Assembly: GCA_947176535.1 (NCBI GenBank)
Contig: CAMWQU010000009.1
Location: 26,538-90,537, forward strand
Direction of reading: 5' to 3'
DNA length: 64,000 nucleotides
DNA from: an uncultured Prevotellaceae bacterium
GTDB lineage: Bacteria; Bacteroidota; Bacteroidia; Bacteroidales; Bacteroidaceae
Shown here: positions 52,341 to 60,908 of the stretch, in pieces
Layout of the letters: each line of letters begins with the position of its first letter
Numbering within the stretch: the first letter of the stretch is position 1
Program-made: the position numbers and the translations under genes
The notes under the pieces: model-generated
What the model was told of the DNA's origin: nothing
Databases searched by the model: none
What the model saw: only the letters and a program-made list of their open reading frames with translations

Positions 52341-52372
52341 CAAAGGTAGATATTTTCTCCGTAATGGACAAA
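52341..52372 (-). promoter_or_regulatory. Promoter of the RNA candidate / PEGA gene
   Basis: Minus strand: TTTG (52369-52372), 20-bp spacer, TACCTTTG (52341-52348): full consensus. A 17-bp palindrome (GTCCATA..TATGGAC, 52320-52336) overlaps the predicted transcription start. Confidence 0.82.
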
Positions 52373-52440
52373 TGATTATGCCCTTTTTTGAACAAAAATA
52401 ATTACGGCTTAGGAGTGTTGTCCGGTGGGGTAGGTTTTCT

Positions 52441-53703
52441 TTATACCCGCCTGCAACGGATGAGCACGCGCTGTTCCCCGCAGAGGGTGGTGGCAAACAG
52501 ATAGTCGTCGCCTCCCTCGTTCAGTTTCAGTTGGCGGCGCAGCGAGGCTACGTCCGTCGGGAAGTTGCGGACGGTGATGTTGGCCCGGCGCAGCGTGCCG
52601 ATGAGGCGTTTGACGCCCCGTTTCGAGAAGTCGCTCATGTCCGCGATGCGGAAGCGGCGGCCGGGAAAATGTTCGTGGAACGTCTCGCCTACGAAGAGAT
52701 GACTTTGCGGGTGCAGCTTGCTCACCTCGTAGCGTTCGCAGAGCGCATCCTGCACGCCGGCTTTCAGGAGGGAAGCGTTCGGTTCGTACAGGAACAGACC
52801 CGCGCCCGCTTGTGCGGGACAGCCGGATTCCAACCCGTCCTCCTCCGCTGCGGCGCGCAGGGAAGCCTTTTTGCAGAAATCGTCCGAAGAGATTAGTCGC
52901 GCGGCCCCGGTGAATGGGAAGCCGAGAGTCATAGGGTCGTCGTCCGTACCGAGGTTCACGCAATGCACGGCGGGACGGTCTCCGGCCGGTGCATTTGCCG
53001 GGCCTCCCATCACGAACAGCAACTCTTTACACTCGCCGCGCACGCTCACTACGTGCACCTCACGGACGGCGTGCAGGCGGCGCAGAGCCTCGGTGATGTC
53101 GAGCATCGGCGACAGTTTCACCATCATCCACCGTGCCCGGCCGAGCACCTCGTCCTGCATCTCCAGCAGATTGGGCGTGCAGTCCTCGATGCCCACCGTC
53201 TTGCGCCCGGCCCGGTCGCGGCGCGCGGGGTCGAGGTACACCAACTGCAGGGTCTTCTCCGATAATTGATAATGTTCGGGCGCGGCCACGCGGGCGTGAG
53301 GCAGACCGAGCAACGGGAAATTATGCTGAGCCAGTTGCCGCAGGTGAGGCAGAATCTCCACGTAGTCCGCCTCTCGGAACAAGGGAGCGATGGCGGAAAA
53401 ATCCACGCCTAGCCCACCGGTGAGGTCGGCCATGGCCGTGCGCTCCCTGTCGGGGATAAGTCGTTCCACGATCCGCCTCTTGTACAAGGCCGTTTCCTCG
53501 CCGGAGCACTGTTCCAAAGCAAGGTGCGGCGGATAGTGCAGCCCCTCAGTGGCAGCCCATTGCGGCAGTTTGCGCTGCGCCAGTTGCCGGCCCTCTATCT
53601 GTTGCAGGCACCAGCGCACGTCCACCCCCTCGGGCGTCTTCGCAAGTGCCAGTCGCCGCACGTCGTCGTCGCGGTGCTGCCGGATGTATTCGTCGTTGGT
53701 CAT
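52441..53703 (-). CDS. THUMP-like class I SAM methyltransferase
   Basis: A 420-residue cytoplasmic protein. The SAM-binding motif TAMADLTGGLGVDFSAI and the D-P-A-R motif VYLDPARRD (a position typically holding NPPY/DPPR in nucleic-acid methyltransferases) point to an RNA or DNA methyltransferase fold. The C-terminal region (~300-420: FRIADMSDFSKRGVKRLIGTL, TDVASLRRQLKL) matches the THUMP-like domain known from this Bacteroidota family. Target unknown. The frame is open to 53766, but ATG 53703 is the first sensible start. A weak minus-strand TACCTTTG lies at 53931-53938, 227 bp upstream; the gap between holds a repeat pair. Confidence 0.82.
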   Translation of the reverse strand: MTNDEYIRQHRDDDVRRLALAKTPEGVDVRWCLQQIEGRQLAQRKLPQWAATEGLHYPPHLALEQCSGEETALYKRRIVERLIPDRERTAMADLTGGLGVDFSAIAPLFREADYVEILPHLRQLAQHNFPLLGLPHARVAAPEHYQLSEKTLQLVYLDPARRDRAGRKTVGIEDCTPNLLEMQDEVLGRARWMMVKLSPMLDITEALRRLHAVREVHVVSVRGECKELLFVMGGPANAPAGDRPAVHCVNLGTDDDPMTLGFPFTGAARLISSDDFCKKASLRAAAEEDGLESGCPAQAGAGLFLYEPNASLLKAGVQDALCERYEVSKLHPQSHLFVGETFHEHFPGRRFRIADMSDFSKRGVKRLIGTLRRANITVRNFPTDVASLRRQLKLNEGGDDYLFATTLCGEQRVLIRCRRV

Positions 53704-53773
53704 AGCGCGTTCTGCTCTTTTTTGTTGTCCTCTGTTCGCTGCCTCCCCGACGACGGGATTATTCAAAGGTGAG

Positions 53774-53813
53774 CGGTTAATTATTCGGTCGCCTCCGGTT
53801 AATTATTCGGTCG
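53774..53813. repeat. Second 22-bp-spaced repeat family, left copy
   Basis: CGGTTAATTATTCGGTCG occurs twice (53774-53791 and 53796-53813), exactly 22 bp apart, followed by an inverted partial copy (GACCGAATAA). A related copy with an 18-bp inverted repeat lies at 62455-62511. The 407-bp gap between divergent genes contains this, a GC-rich stretch and two -7-like boxes. Confidence 0.85.
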
Positions 53814-54047
53814 TGACCGAATAAACTCGTCGTCGGGGCGTCGCTTTCCCGGCCATTGCCGATCCGGGGGCCGTCGTCACGGAATTTCCGTCCGGGTACG
53901 GCCCGTCCTTCGCGGCGGACTTCCCCGTTGCAAAGGTATATAAAAATAGGGAGAATCCTGCGCCGGCGGGATAAAACATTTTCTTCTCCCACCGGGACAC
54001 CGGAAAAAAATGTGCCCTACCGTGGCTGTCCGTGTCGCAAAAGTTAG

Positions 54048-54055
54048 TATATTTG
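54048..54055 (+). promoter_or_regulatory. -7 box of the Tat/redox operon
   Basis: TATATTTG fits TAnnTTTG, 55 bp upstream of the first gene of the nine-gene run. No clear -33 TTTG. Confidence 0.55.
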
Positions 54056-54110
54056 CAGGTACTATGGAATGAAGTGCGGCCTGCCGCTCAGACATCTAAC
54101 TACATATATT

Positions 54111-54650
54111 ATGGCAAAGAAAATATTGATACTGTCGGGAAGTCCCCGGCGCGGAGGCAACTCCGATACGCTCTGCGACCAGTTCCTGAAAGGAGCCGCA
54201 GAGGCAGGACACGAAGTGGAGAAATACTTTATCTCGGCGCACAACATCGGCTACTGCACGGGCTGTTACTACTGTCAGAGCCACGACGGCGTGTGCTGCA
54301 AGAAGGATGACATGCAGGAACTTATGCCCAAAATCCTTGCGGCGGACGTGCTGGTGTTCTCCTCGCCGGTCTACATGTACTCGGTGTCGGCGCAGCTCAA
54401 GGCCGTTTTCGACCGTATGGTCGCCAAGTACGAAGTCATCCGCGACAAGGAACTCTATTACATCATGACGGCTGCGGAGAACGAACCCGACACGATGGAC
54501 GCCACACTGGGCTGCATGCGCGGGATGGCGGCCTGCATCCCCGGTTCCAAGGAGCGGGGCATCCTGTACGGCAAAGGCGTTTACGAGAAGGGAGAGGTTC
54601 TCGACACTCCCTACATGCAGGAGGCTTACGAAAAGGGTAAAAACGTGTGA
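54111..54650 (+). CDS. NAD(P)H-dependent flavin reductase (flavodoxin-like)
   Basis: A 179-residue FMN-binding oxidoreductase. ILILSGSPRRGGNSDTLCDQF is the phosphate-binding loop; CTGCYYCQSHDGVCCKKDDM is the Cys-rich segment typical of iron-sulfur-flavoprotein-like members, although the full ISF cluster motif is not obvious; VFSSPVYMYSVSAQLKAVFDRM is the conserved flavin-binding strand. It probably reduces FMN or transfers electrons to a partner. It is the first gene of the nine-gene redox/Tat operon. Confidence 0.88.
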   Translation: MAKKILILSGSPRRGGNSDTLCDQFLKGAAEAGHEVEKYFISAHNIGYCTGCYYCQSHDGVCCKKDDMQELMPKILAADVLVFSSPVYMYSVSAQLKAVFDRMVAKYEVIRDKELYYIMTAAENEPDTMDATLGCMRGMAACIPGSKERGILYGKGVYEKGEVLDTPYMQEAYEKGKNV

Positions 54651-54652
54651 CT

Positions 54653-55198
54653 ATGGAAGAAATCAGAATAGACTGTGCGAATCCGACTCCGGAGGAGGTG
54701 GAACTGTCGCAGTTTCATGCCCAGACCCTCTTCCGGCTTAACCATACCTTGCCCTTCACGACGGAATATGAGGAACTTCTGCACCTGCTGTTCCCGGATA
54801 TGGGGGAGGGGAGCCGCATTGTGCCGCCCCTGAAAGGAGTGCGGTTCAATGAAGTGAAGATTGGCCGGAATGTGGTCATCAACAGTGATTGCCTGATGAT
54901 GGCCGCCGGCGGAATTTACATCGAGGACGACGTGATGATTGCGGCAAATGCTCAGCTAATCTCCAACAATCACGACCTCGACAACCGATGGATTATCACC
55001 TGCAAGCCTGTCCGGATAGGCCGTCGGGCGTGGATTGGAGCGGGGGCGACCATTCTTCCGGGCGTGACCGTTGGGGAGAACGCGGTGGTCGGAGCCGGAA
55101 GCGTCGTGACCAAGGATGTGGAGCCCAATACCATCGTGGCCGGAAATCCGGCGAAACTAATCCGGCGGATAGAACCGACGGAGACCGAAAAGGAATGA
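54653..55198 (+). CDS. Left-handed beta-helix O-acetyltransferase (maltose/galactoside type)
   Basis: A 181-residue hexapeptide acyltransferase. The N-terminal helix region precedes hexapeptide turns (IGRNVVINSDCLMMAAGGIYIEDDVMIAANAQLIS, then RIGRRAWIGAGATILPGVTVGENAVVGAGSVVTKDV). The catalytic His is likely in SNNHDLDNR. Substrates of this group are sugars, antibiotics or other hydroxyl compounds; its role in a redox operon is unclear. The start lies 2 bp after the flavin reductase stop, and its stop overlaps the SDR start (ATGA). Confidence 0.88.
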   Translation: MEEIRIDCANPTPEEVELSQFHAQTLFRLNHTLPFTTEYEELLHLLFPDMGEGSRIVPPLKGVRFNEVKIGRNVVINSDCLMMAAGGIYIEDDVMIAANAQLISNNHDLDNRWIITCKPVRIGRRAWIGAGATILPGVTVGENAVVGAGSVVTKDVEPNTIVAGNPAKLIRRIEPTETEKE

Positions 55199-56025
55199 CG
55201 AAAAATGTAATGATACTGACCGGTGCGGGTCAGATAGGTATGGCCATTGCCCGCAGAGTGGGCTATGGAATGAAGATTGTAATCGGCGACAGAAGTCTGA
55301 AGAATGCCGAGACCGTTGCCGACATCATGAACAAGGCCGGTTTTGACTGCGTGGCCGTTGAGATGGACTTGGCGAGCCGGACTTCAGTGCGGAACATCAT
55401 TGCCGAGGCCCGGAAGTATGGCGATATTACCCTGTTGGTCAATGCCGCCGGCGTGTCACCGTCGCAGGCCCCCGTTGAGACCATTCTCAAGGTAGACCTT
55501 TACGGAACTGCCGTCCTGCTTGAGGAAGTGGGCAAGGTCATTGTCGAGGGCGGTACGGGCGTGACTGTTTCCAGTCAGTCCGGTCACCGGATGCCTGCTC
55601 TTACTCCGGAGCAGGATCGGCTGCTTGCCCTGACTCCGACCGATGAACTGCTGGCCCTGCCGATGTTGCAACCCGGAAATATCGAAAGTACGCTTCATGC
55701 CTACCAGATGGCCAAACGCTGTAACGTGAAGCGCGTAATGGCTGAGGCGGTAAAGTGGGGCGAGCGCGGGGCGAGAATCAATTCGATTTCTCCCGGCATA
55801 ATCGTCACGCCCCTTGCCATTGATGAGTTTAACGGCCCGCGCGGCGACTTCTATAAGAATATGTTCGCCAAGTGTCCGGCCGGTCGTCCGGGCACCGCCG
55901 ATGAGGTCGCGAACGTGGCAGAACTGCTTTTGAGCCCTCAGGGAGCTTTCATCACGGGAGCGGATTTCCTGATTGATGGCGGAGCGACCGCTTCGTATTT
56001 CTATGGGCCTCTTCAACCTCAATAA
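55195..56025 (+). CDS. Short-chain dehydrogenase/reductase
   Basis: A 276-residue NAD(P)-dependent SDR. The cofactor motif is LTGAGQIGMAIA (one of the variants of TGxxxGIG), followed by LVNAAGVSPS, the catalytic Ser in TVSSQSGH and the YxxxK pair in YQMAKR. A 40-residue insert (about residues 130-160) separates Ser and Tyr, longer than usual. The C-terminal SPGIIVTPLA and GADFLIDGGAT are standard. Substrate unknown. It is translationally coupled to the acetyltransferase gene. Confidence 0.9.
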   Translation: MTKNVMILTGAGQIGMAIARRVGYGMKIVIGDRSLKNAETVADIMNKAGFDCVAVEMDLASRTSVRNIIAEARKYGDITLLVNAAGVSPSQAPVETILKVDLYGTAVLLEEVGKVIVEGGTGVTVSSQSGHRMPALTPEQDRLLALTPTDELLALPMLQPGNIESTLHAYQMAKRCNVKRVMAEAVKWGERGARINSISPGIIVTPLAIDEFNGPRGDFYKNMFAKCPAGRPGTADEVANVAELLLSPQGAFITGADFLIDGGATASYFYGPLQPQ

Positions 56026-56065
56026 CGAATCAGAACGTGTGTTGTACTTTACTAAAGATTAGCCT

Positions 56066-57556
56066 ATGTTAGAGAGATTCAGACAAATAATTGCCGTCGT
56101 GAGCATACTGATTGTGACGGCTCTGTTTCTTGATTTTACCGGTACCGTCCCTCGTTGGTTCGGCTGGATGGCCAAAATACAGTTCCTCCCGGCGGTGCTC
56201 GCGCTCAATGTGTTCGTCGTGTTGGGCCTTGTCGTCGCAACCCTGATATTCGGGCGACTCTACTGTTCGGTCATTTGTCCGCTCGGCATCATGCAGGACG
56301 GTTTCGCATGGTTGGGCCGGAAGAGCAAGAAAAACAGATATTCCTATTCCGCGCCGAAGACGGTGCTGCGGTACGTGATGCTCGGAGTGATGGTTGCGGC
56401 TATCGTGGCGGGCATCGGGGTTATTGTCGTCATGCTGGCCCCTTACAGCGCATACGGACGCATCGCCCAAAGTCTGCTTGCTCCCGTATGGCAGTGGGGA
56501 AACAATTTGCTGGCGTCGTGGGCCGAGGCGCACGAGAGCTATGCTTTCTATACGGTGGATGTATGGTTACGCGGAGGCATTACCCTTGCGGTGGCCGTGG
56601 TTACGCTTGCCGTGCTGGCTTTCCTGTCGTGGCGCAACGGACGCACGTATTGCAATACGATATGTCCCGTGGGCACGGTGCTGGGGTTCTTGTCTCGGTT
56701 CTCGTGGCTAAAGCCGGTCATCGACACGTCCAAGTGTAACAGTTGCGGATTGTGTGCCCGGAACTGCAAGGCGGCCTGCATCAACAGCAAGGAACATACC
56801 ATCGACTATTCCCGTTGCGTCACCTGTTTCGATTGCATCGGAAAGTGCCATAAAGGAGCCATTTCCTATAAGCGGAATGTTCGGAGCAAAGCCGCGTCGG
56901 CTACGACTGCGGCGGAAAACTGCGTGGATAATTCCCGCAGAAACTTCCTTGCCGTCACCGCCACAATGGCCACGGCGGCGGCCATCCACGCTCAGGAAAA
57001 GACCGTAGACGGCGGCCTTGCCGTGATAACCGACAAGAAGATTCCGGCCCGAAAGACAAAGATTGTTCCCCCGGGAGCAAAGGGAATCCGGAATCTTACG
57101 TCGCATTGCACGGCCTGCCAGTTGTGTGTGTCTGCCTGCCCCAACGGGGTGCTTCGCCCCTCGGCCGACCTCGATTCGCTCATGCAGCCGGAGTCGTCCT
57201 ACGAAAGAGGGTATTGCCGTCCCGAGTGTACACGCTGCTCCGACGTATGCCCTGCTGGGGCCATTCTGCCGATAACAGTCGCGGACAAGTCCTCCATTCA
57301 GGTTGGTCATGCCGTCTGGGTCAAAGAAAATTGCCTGCCGCTGACGGAGGATGTCCGATGCGGCAACTGTGCCCGCCACTGTCCCGTGGGAGCGATTACG
57401 ATGGTGCCGTCCGACAAGGAAAATGAGCATTCGCCTTGGATTCCGGTTGTCAATACCGAGCGTTGCATCGGTTGCGGAGCCTGCGAGAACCTTTGTCCGT
57501 CCCGTCCGTTTAGTGCCATCTACGTGGAGGGACACGAAATTCACCGAACCATCTAA
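56066..57556 (+). CDS. NapH/NapG-type polyferredoxin fusion with internal Tat motif
   Basis: A 496-residue membrane iron-sulfur protein. The N-terminal half has four to five membrane helices with two CxxxCP motifs (YCSVICPLG, YCNTICPVG) as in NapH/CcoG-type quinol oxidases, then two 4Fe-4S sites (CNSCGLCARNCK, CVTCFDCIGKCH). At 290-310 an internal twin-arginine signal (SRRNFLAVTATMATAAAIHA; Arg291, Arg292) leads to a NapG-like ferredoxin half with four more Cys clusters (CTACQLCVSACP, CTRCSDVCP, CGNCARHCP, CIGCGACENLCP). It should pass electrons from quinol to periplasmic partners. tatA/tatC in the same operon would export the C-terminal half. Confidence 0.92.
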   Translation: MLERFRQIIAVVSILIVTALFLDFTGTVPRWFGWMAKIQFLPAVLALNVFVVLGLVVATLIFGRLYCSVICPLGIMQDGFAWLGRKSKKNRYSYSAPKTVLRYVMLGVMVAAIVAGIGVIVVMLAPYSAYGRIAQSLLAPVWQWGNNLLASWAEAHESYAFYTVDVWLRGGITLAVAVVTLAVLAFLSWRNGRTYCNTICPVGTVLGFLSRFSWLKPVIDTSKCNSCGLCARNCKAACINSKEHTIDYSRCVTCFDCIGKCHKGAISYKRNVRSKAASATTAAENCVDNSRRNFLAVTATMATAAAIHAQEKTVDGGLAVITDKKIPARKTKIVPPGAKGIRNLTSHCTACQLCVSACPNGVLRPSADLDSLMQPESSYERGYCRPECTRCSDVCPAGAILPITVADKSSIQVGHAVWVKENCLPLTEDVRCGNCARHCPVGAITMVPSDKENEHSPWIPVVNTERCIGCGACENLCPSRPFSAIYVEGHEIHRTI

Positions 57557-57567
57557 ATGCAGAACGT

Positions 57568-58965
57568 ATGGAAAAACATGATATCAACCGCCGTGAGTTC
57601 CTGAAACGGCTCGGCATAGGTGCGGGCGTCACCGGACTGACGCTAACTGGCTGCGACTCCGCCTCCAAGAAAGTCGCCGCGCAACAGTCTGCCTTGCAGG
57701 AGATACCCACCGATAAGATGACTTACCGCGTCAATCCCAAGACGGGTGACAAGGTGTCCATCCTCGGCTATGGCTGTATGCGCTGGCCCACAATGCCGGG
57801 AGAGAAAGAGGGAGAGGAAGTGCTGGATCAGGAGACGATAAACCGCCTTGTGGATACGGCCATAGCGCACGGCGTCAATTACTTTGACACGTCGCCGGCG
57901 TATTGTAAGGGACTGTCGGAACGCGCCACCGGAATTGCCCTCGCCCGCCATCCGCGCGCTTCTTATTATATCGCTACCAAAATGTCGAACTTCGCTCCGC
58001 AGACGTGGAGCCGCGAGGCCTCAATCGGCATCTATCGCAACTCGCTGAAAGAGTTGCAGACCGACTACATCGACTACATGCTGCTGCATGCCATCGGGAT
58101 GGGAAACGGAATGGAGGAGTTCAAGGCCCGCTTCATAGATAACGGCATCCTCGATTTTCTTGTCGCAGAGCGCGAGGCCGGCCGGATAAAGAATCTCGGC
58201 TTCTCGTACCACGGAGACATTGCCGTCTTCGACTGGGCGCTTGCCAATCATGACAAATATAAGTGGGATTTCGTGCAGATTCAGCTCAATTATTTGGACT
58301 GGAAGCATGCCCGGGAACTGAATCCGCGCAACACCGATGGCGAATATCTTTACGGTGAACTTCAGAAACGCGGTATTCCGGCCGTAATCATGGAGCCGTT
58401 GCTCGGCGGACGCCTGTCCAATGTGCCCGACCATATCGCGGCCCAACTGAAGCAGCGGGAGCCGGAGAAGAGTGTCGCCTCCTGGGCATTCCGGTATGCC
58501 GGTTCGCATCCCGACGTGCTCACTGTGTTGAGCGGAATGACCTATATGGAGCATCTGGAGGACAATCTCCGGAGTTACTGTCCGCTGGTGCCGCTCACGG
58601 AGGAGGAAACGGACTTCCTCTATGAGATGGCCGACCTCATGGTGCAGTACCCCACGGTGGCCTGCAACAACTGTAAGTATTGCATGCCCTGTCCCTACGG
58701 GATAGACATCCCCGCCATACTGCTGCACTACAACAAGTGTGTCAATCAGGGCAACGTGGCGGAAAACGCGCAGTCGCCCAACTATGCCAAGGCCCGGCGC
58801 GCCTTCCTGATTGGCTACGACCGTTCGGTACCAAAGCTCCGTCAGGCGAATCACTGCATCGGCTGTAACCAGTGCTCGCCGCACTGCCCGCAGTCGATAA
58901 ACATTCCCAAAGAGCTACACCGGATAGACAACTATGTGGAGTCACTGAAACAAGGAACGGTATAG
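57568..58965 (+). CDS. Tat-lipoprotein aldo/keto reductase with 4Fe-4S C-terminus
   Basis: A 465-residue oxidoreductase. The N-terminus NRREFLKRLGIGAGVTGLTLTGC has a twin-arginine motif and a lipobox with Cys29, so it should be Tat-exported folded and lipid-anchored. The aldo/keto reductase barrel (~50-340) keeps the tetrad Asp and Tyr in NYFDTSPAYCKG, Lys in YIATKM and His in MLLHAIG. The C-terminal ~100 residues carry two ferredoxin-like clusters (CNNCKYCMPCPYGIDIP and CIGCNQCSPHCPQSINIP). It probably receives electrons from the polyferredoxin encoded just upstream (11-bp gap). Substrate unknown. Confidence 0.92.
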   Translation: MEKHDINRREFLKRLGIGAGVTGLTLTGCDSASKKVAAQQSALQEIPTDKMTYRVNPKTGDKVSILGYGCMRWPTMPGEKEGEEVLDQETINRLVDTAIAHGVNYFDTSPAYCKGLSERATGIALARHPRASYYIATKMSNFAPQTWSREASIGIYRNSLKELQTDYIDYMLLHAIGMGNGMEEFKARFIDNGILDFLVAEREAGRIKNLGFSYHGDIAVFDWALANHDKYKWDFVQIQLNYLDWKHARELNPRNTDGEYLYGELQKRGIPAVIMEPLLGGRLSNVPDHIAAQLKQREPEKSVASWAFRYAGSHPDVLTVLSGMTYMEHLEDNLRSYCPLVPLTEEETDFLYEMADLMVQYPTVACNNCKYCMPCPYGIDIPAILLHYNKCVNQGNVAENAQSPNYAKARRAFLIGYDRSVPKLRQANHCIGCNQCSPHCPQSINIPKELHRIDNYVESLKQGTV

Positions 58966-58973
58966 CACGGGAC

Positions 58974-59420
58974 ATGGATATATTGCATCTGGCGGATACG
59001 CTTCACAAGGAGGGATGCTCCTGTGTAATCCGGAAGGACGACAAACTGACGCTCTGCCACCAACGCGGTGTCAAAGACCTTTATGCGCTCCTGTCCGAAC
59101 AGCCTGCTGTGCTGGACGGAGCCATGATAGCCGATAAAGTTGTCGGCAAGGGGGCCGCCGCATTGATGGTGCTGGGCCATGTGCAGGCAGTCTATGCCGA
59201 TGTAATCAGCCGGCCGGCCCTGGACTTGCTCAACAGCGTCCGGATAGCGGTGCGCTATCAGACGATTGTCCCCCATATCATCAATCGGGCCGGAACCGGA
59301 ATGTGTCCGGTTGAAACCTTGTGCATGGCGTGCACTACGGCGGAAGAATGCCTGCCCCTTATCGCGACGTTTATAAAAGAAATGAACAACCAAACACTAT
59401 CATCATGCAAACAACCCTAA
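58974..59420 (+). CDS. DUF1893 protein (deaminase-like fold)
   Basis: A 148-residue cytoplasmic protein of the DUF1893 family. GAMIADKVVGKGAAALM and TGMCPVETLCMACTTAEECL resemble the motif layout of the cytidine-deaminase fold (a domain relationship reported for DUF1893), but key catalytic residues cannot be confirmed by eye. No activity is known. It starts 8 bp after the aldo/keto reductase and overlaps the start of the ECF component gene by 16 bp. Confidence 0.85.
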   Translation: MDILHLADTLHKEGCSCVIRKDDKLTLCHQRGVKDLYALLSEQPAVLDGAMIADKVVGKGAAALMVLGHVQAVYADVISRPALDLLNSVRIAVRYQTIVPHIINRAGTGMCPVETLCMACTTAEECLPLIATFIKEMNNQTLSSCKQP

Positions 59421-59914
59421 GACTACAGTCCCTGCCGTTCAGCAGCACGAAAACCTATCTGGCGGCCACCCTGTTCGCCATCGGCAACATCGTTCTGCCG
59501 CAACTGTTTCATCTTGTGCCACAAGGAGGAGTGACGTGGCTCCCCATCTACTTTTTCACGCTGGTAGGGGCCTATACATACGGCTGGCGCGTGGGGCTTC
59601 TGACGGCTCTTGTCTCCCCGATAGCCAACTCCCTGCTTTTCGGCATGCCCGCAGCGGCCGTGCTTCCGGCCATTCTGCTGAAATCGGTTCTTCTTGCTGT
59701 CTTTGCCGGATATGCCGCAGCCCGCTTCGAGAAAGCCTCCCTCCCGCTCCTCCTCGCCGTCGTAGCCGCCTATCAGATAGTAGGCACCCTCGGCGAATGG
59801 GCCATGAAGGGCGATTTCTTTCTTGCTTGTCAGGATTTTAGAATAGGTATTCCCGGTATGCTGCTCCAGGTGGTGGGCGGCCGGGTCGTTATAAACCATA
59901 TAATACGGAAATAG
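59405..59914 (+). CDS. ECF transporter S component-like membrane protein
   Basis: A 169-residue very hydrophobic protein with about five membrane helices, resembling substrate-binding (S) components of energy-coupling-factor vitamin transporters ([42 protein letters not shown]). The substrate (a vitamin or cofactor) cannot be told; no EcfA/EcfT genes are nearby, so a shared ECF module would be needed. Its start overlaps the DUF1893 stop by 16 bp, and tatA follows after 1 bp. Confidence 0.75.
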   Translation: MQTTLRLQSLPFSSTKTYLAATLFAIGNIVLPQLFHLVPQGGVTWLPIYFFTLVGAYTYGWRVGLLTALVSPIANSLLFGMPAAAVLPAILLKSVLLAVFAGYAAARFEKASLPLLLAVVAAYQIVGTLGEWAMKGDFFLACQDFRIGIPGMLLQVVGGRVVINHIIRK

Positions 59915-59915
59915 T

Positions 59916-60104
59916 ATGTTGCTTTTCATTGGTGGTCTCGGAGCCTCGGAAGTGCTCCTGATAGCTCTTGTTGTGCTCCTGTTCTTCGGGGGCAAGCGGA
60001 TTCCCGAACTGATGAAAGGACTCGGAAAGGGAGTCCGTTCTTTCAAAGACGGGATGAAAGAAGTGGAAGACGAGATAAAAGACGCAGACACAACCGGCAA
60101 ATGA
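59916..60104 (+). CDS. tatA: Twin-arginine translocase TatA
   Basis: A 62-residue TatA protein: one N-terminal membrane helix ([23 protein letters not shown], with the FGG-K-IPEL hinge), an amphipathic helix ([15 protein letters not shown]) and an acidic tail. It forms the export channel for folded proteins. No tatB is seen, as in minimal TatAC systems where TatA does both jobs. It overlaps tatC by 4 bp. Confidence 0.95.
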   Translation: MLLFIGGLGASEVLLIALVVLLFFGGKRIPELMKGLGKGVRSFKDGMKEVEDEIKDADTTGK

Positions 60105-60892
60105 CGGCGAAAGACGGGAAGGCCAGTTTCTGGGAACATCTCGACATCCTCCGGGCCGCCATCCTTCGGACGCTTGCGGTCTGGAGTGTTTTCAGCATCC
60201 TTGCCTTTATCCTGAAAGGACAACTCTTCGACGTTGTCCTTGCCCCGAAGTCGCCGGACTTTGTTACTTACCGGGTGCTCGACGCGCTCTGTGCCCGTTT
60301 CGGACTGGAAGCCCCGGCCCCCTTCCATGTTCAGTTGATAAACACCGGCCTCGCCCAGCAGTTTATCATCCACATGCGGACGGCCTTCTGCGCCGGAGTC
60401 GTCCTTGCAGCCCCTTTCGCCCTCTATCAGTTGTTTTGCTTTGTCGCTCCGGGGCTTTATAGCCATGAGCGGAAGTACGTCACAAGCGTAGTCGTCAGCG
60501 GCTACATCATGTTTCTGCTCGGCGTGCTCCTCAGCTACTATATCATCTTCCCCCTGACGTTCCAGTTCCTCGGCACCTATCAGGTGGCCGACGATGTAGT
60601 CAATATGATTTCCTTAGACTCCTACATGAGCACTTTCATTCTTATGGGCCTTTGTATGGGAGTCATTTTTGAACTTCCGGTCGTGGCCTGGCTTCTGGCC
60701 AAGATGGGGCTGCTCTCCGCCTCCATGATGACCGGCTACCGCAAACACTCGATTGTAGTCATTCTGACGGTGGCTGCGATTATCACGCCGACGTCCGATG
60801 TCTTTACCCTCTTGGTGGTTTCGCTCCCGATTTGGCTCCTCTATGAGGTCAGCGTACTGATTGTGCGGAGCGCAAGCCGGAAACGGGGGTAG
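60101..60892 (+). CDS. tatC: Twin-arginine translocase TatC
   Basis: A 263-residue TatC, the receptor for twin-arginine signals. The N-terminal FWEHLDILR motif and six membrane helices, including [24 protein letters not shown], are typical. It ends the nine-gene operon and is translationally coupled to tatA. The MATE exporter gene converges on it, with 16 bp between stops. Confidence 0.96.
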   Translation: MTAKDGKASFWEHLDILRAAILRTLAVWSVFSILAFILKGQLFDVVLAPKSPDFVTYRVLDALCARFGLEAPAPFHVQLINTGLAQQFIIHMRTAFCAGVVLAAPFALYQLFCFVAPGLYSHERKYVTSVVVSGYIMFLLGVLLSYYIIFPLTFQFLGTYQVADDVVNMISLDSYMSTFILMGLCMGVIFELPVVAWLLAKMGLLSASMMTGYRKHSIVVILTVAAIITPTSDVFTLLVVSLPIWLLYEVSVLIVRSASRKRG

Positions 60893-60908
60893 AAGTCCGG
60901 GAGAGATA

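Noticed and set aside
53777..53992. Short coding frames in the gap before the Tat operon
   Set aside because: They consist largely of the TTAATTATTC repeats and GC-rich low-complexity DNA; no start signal or domain.
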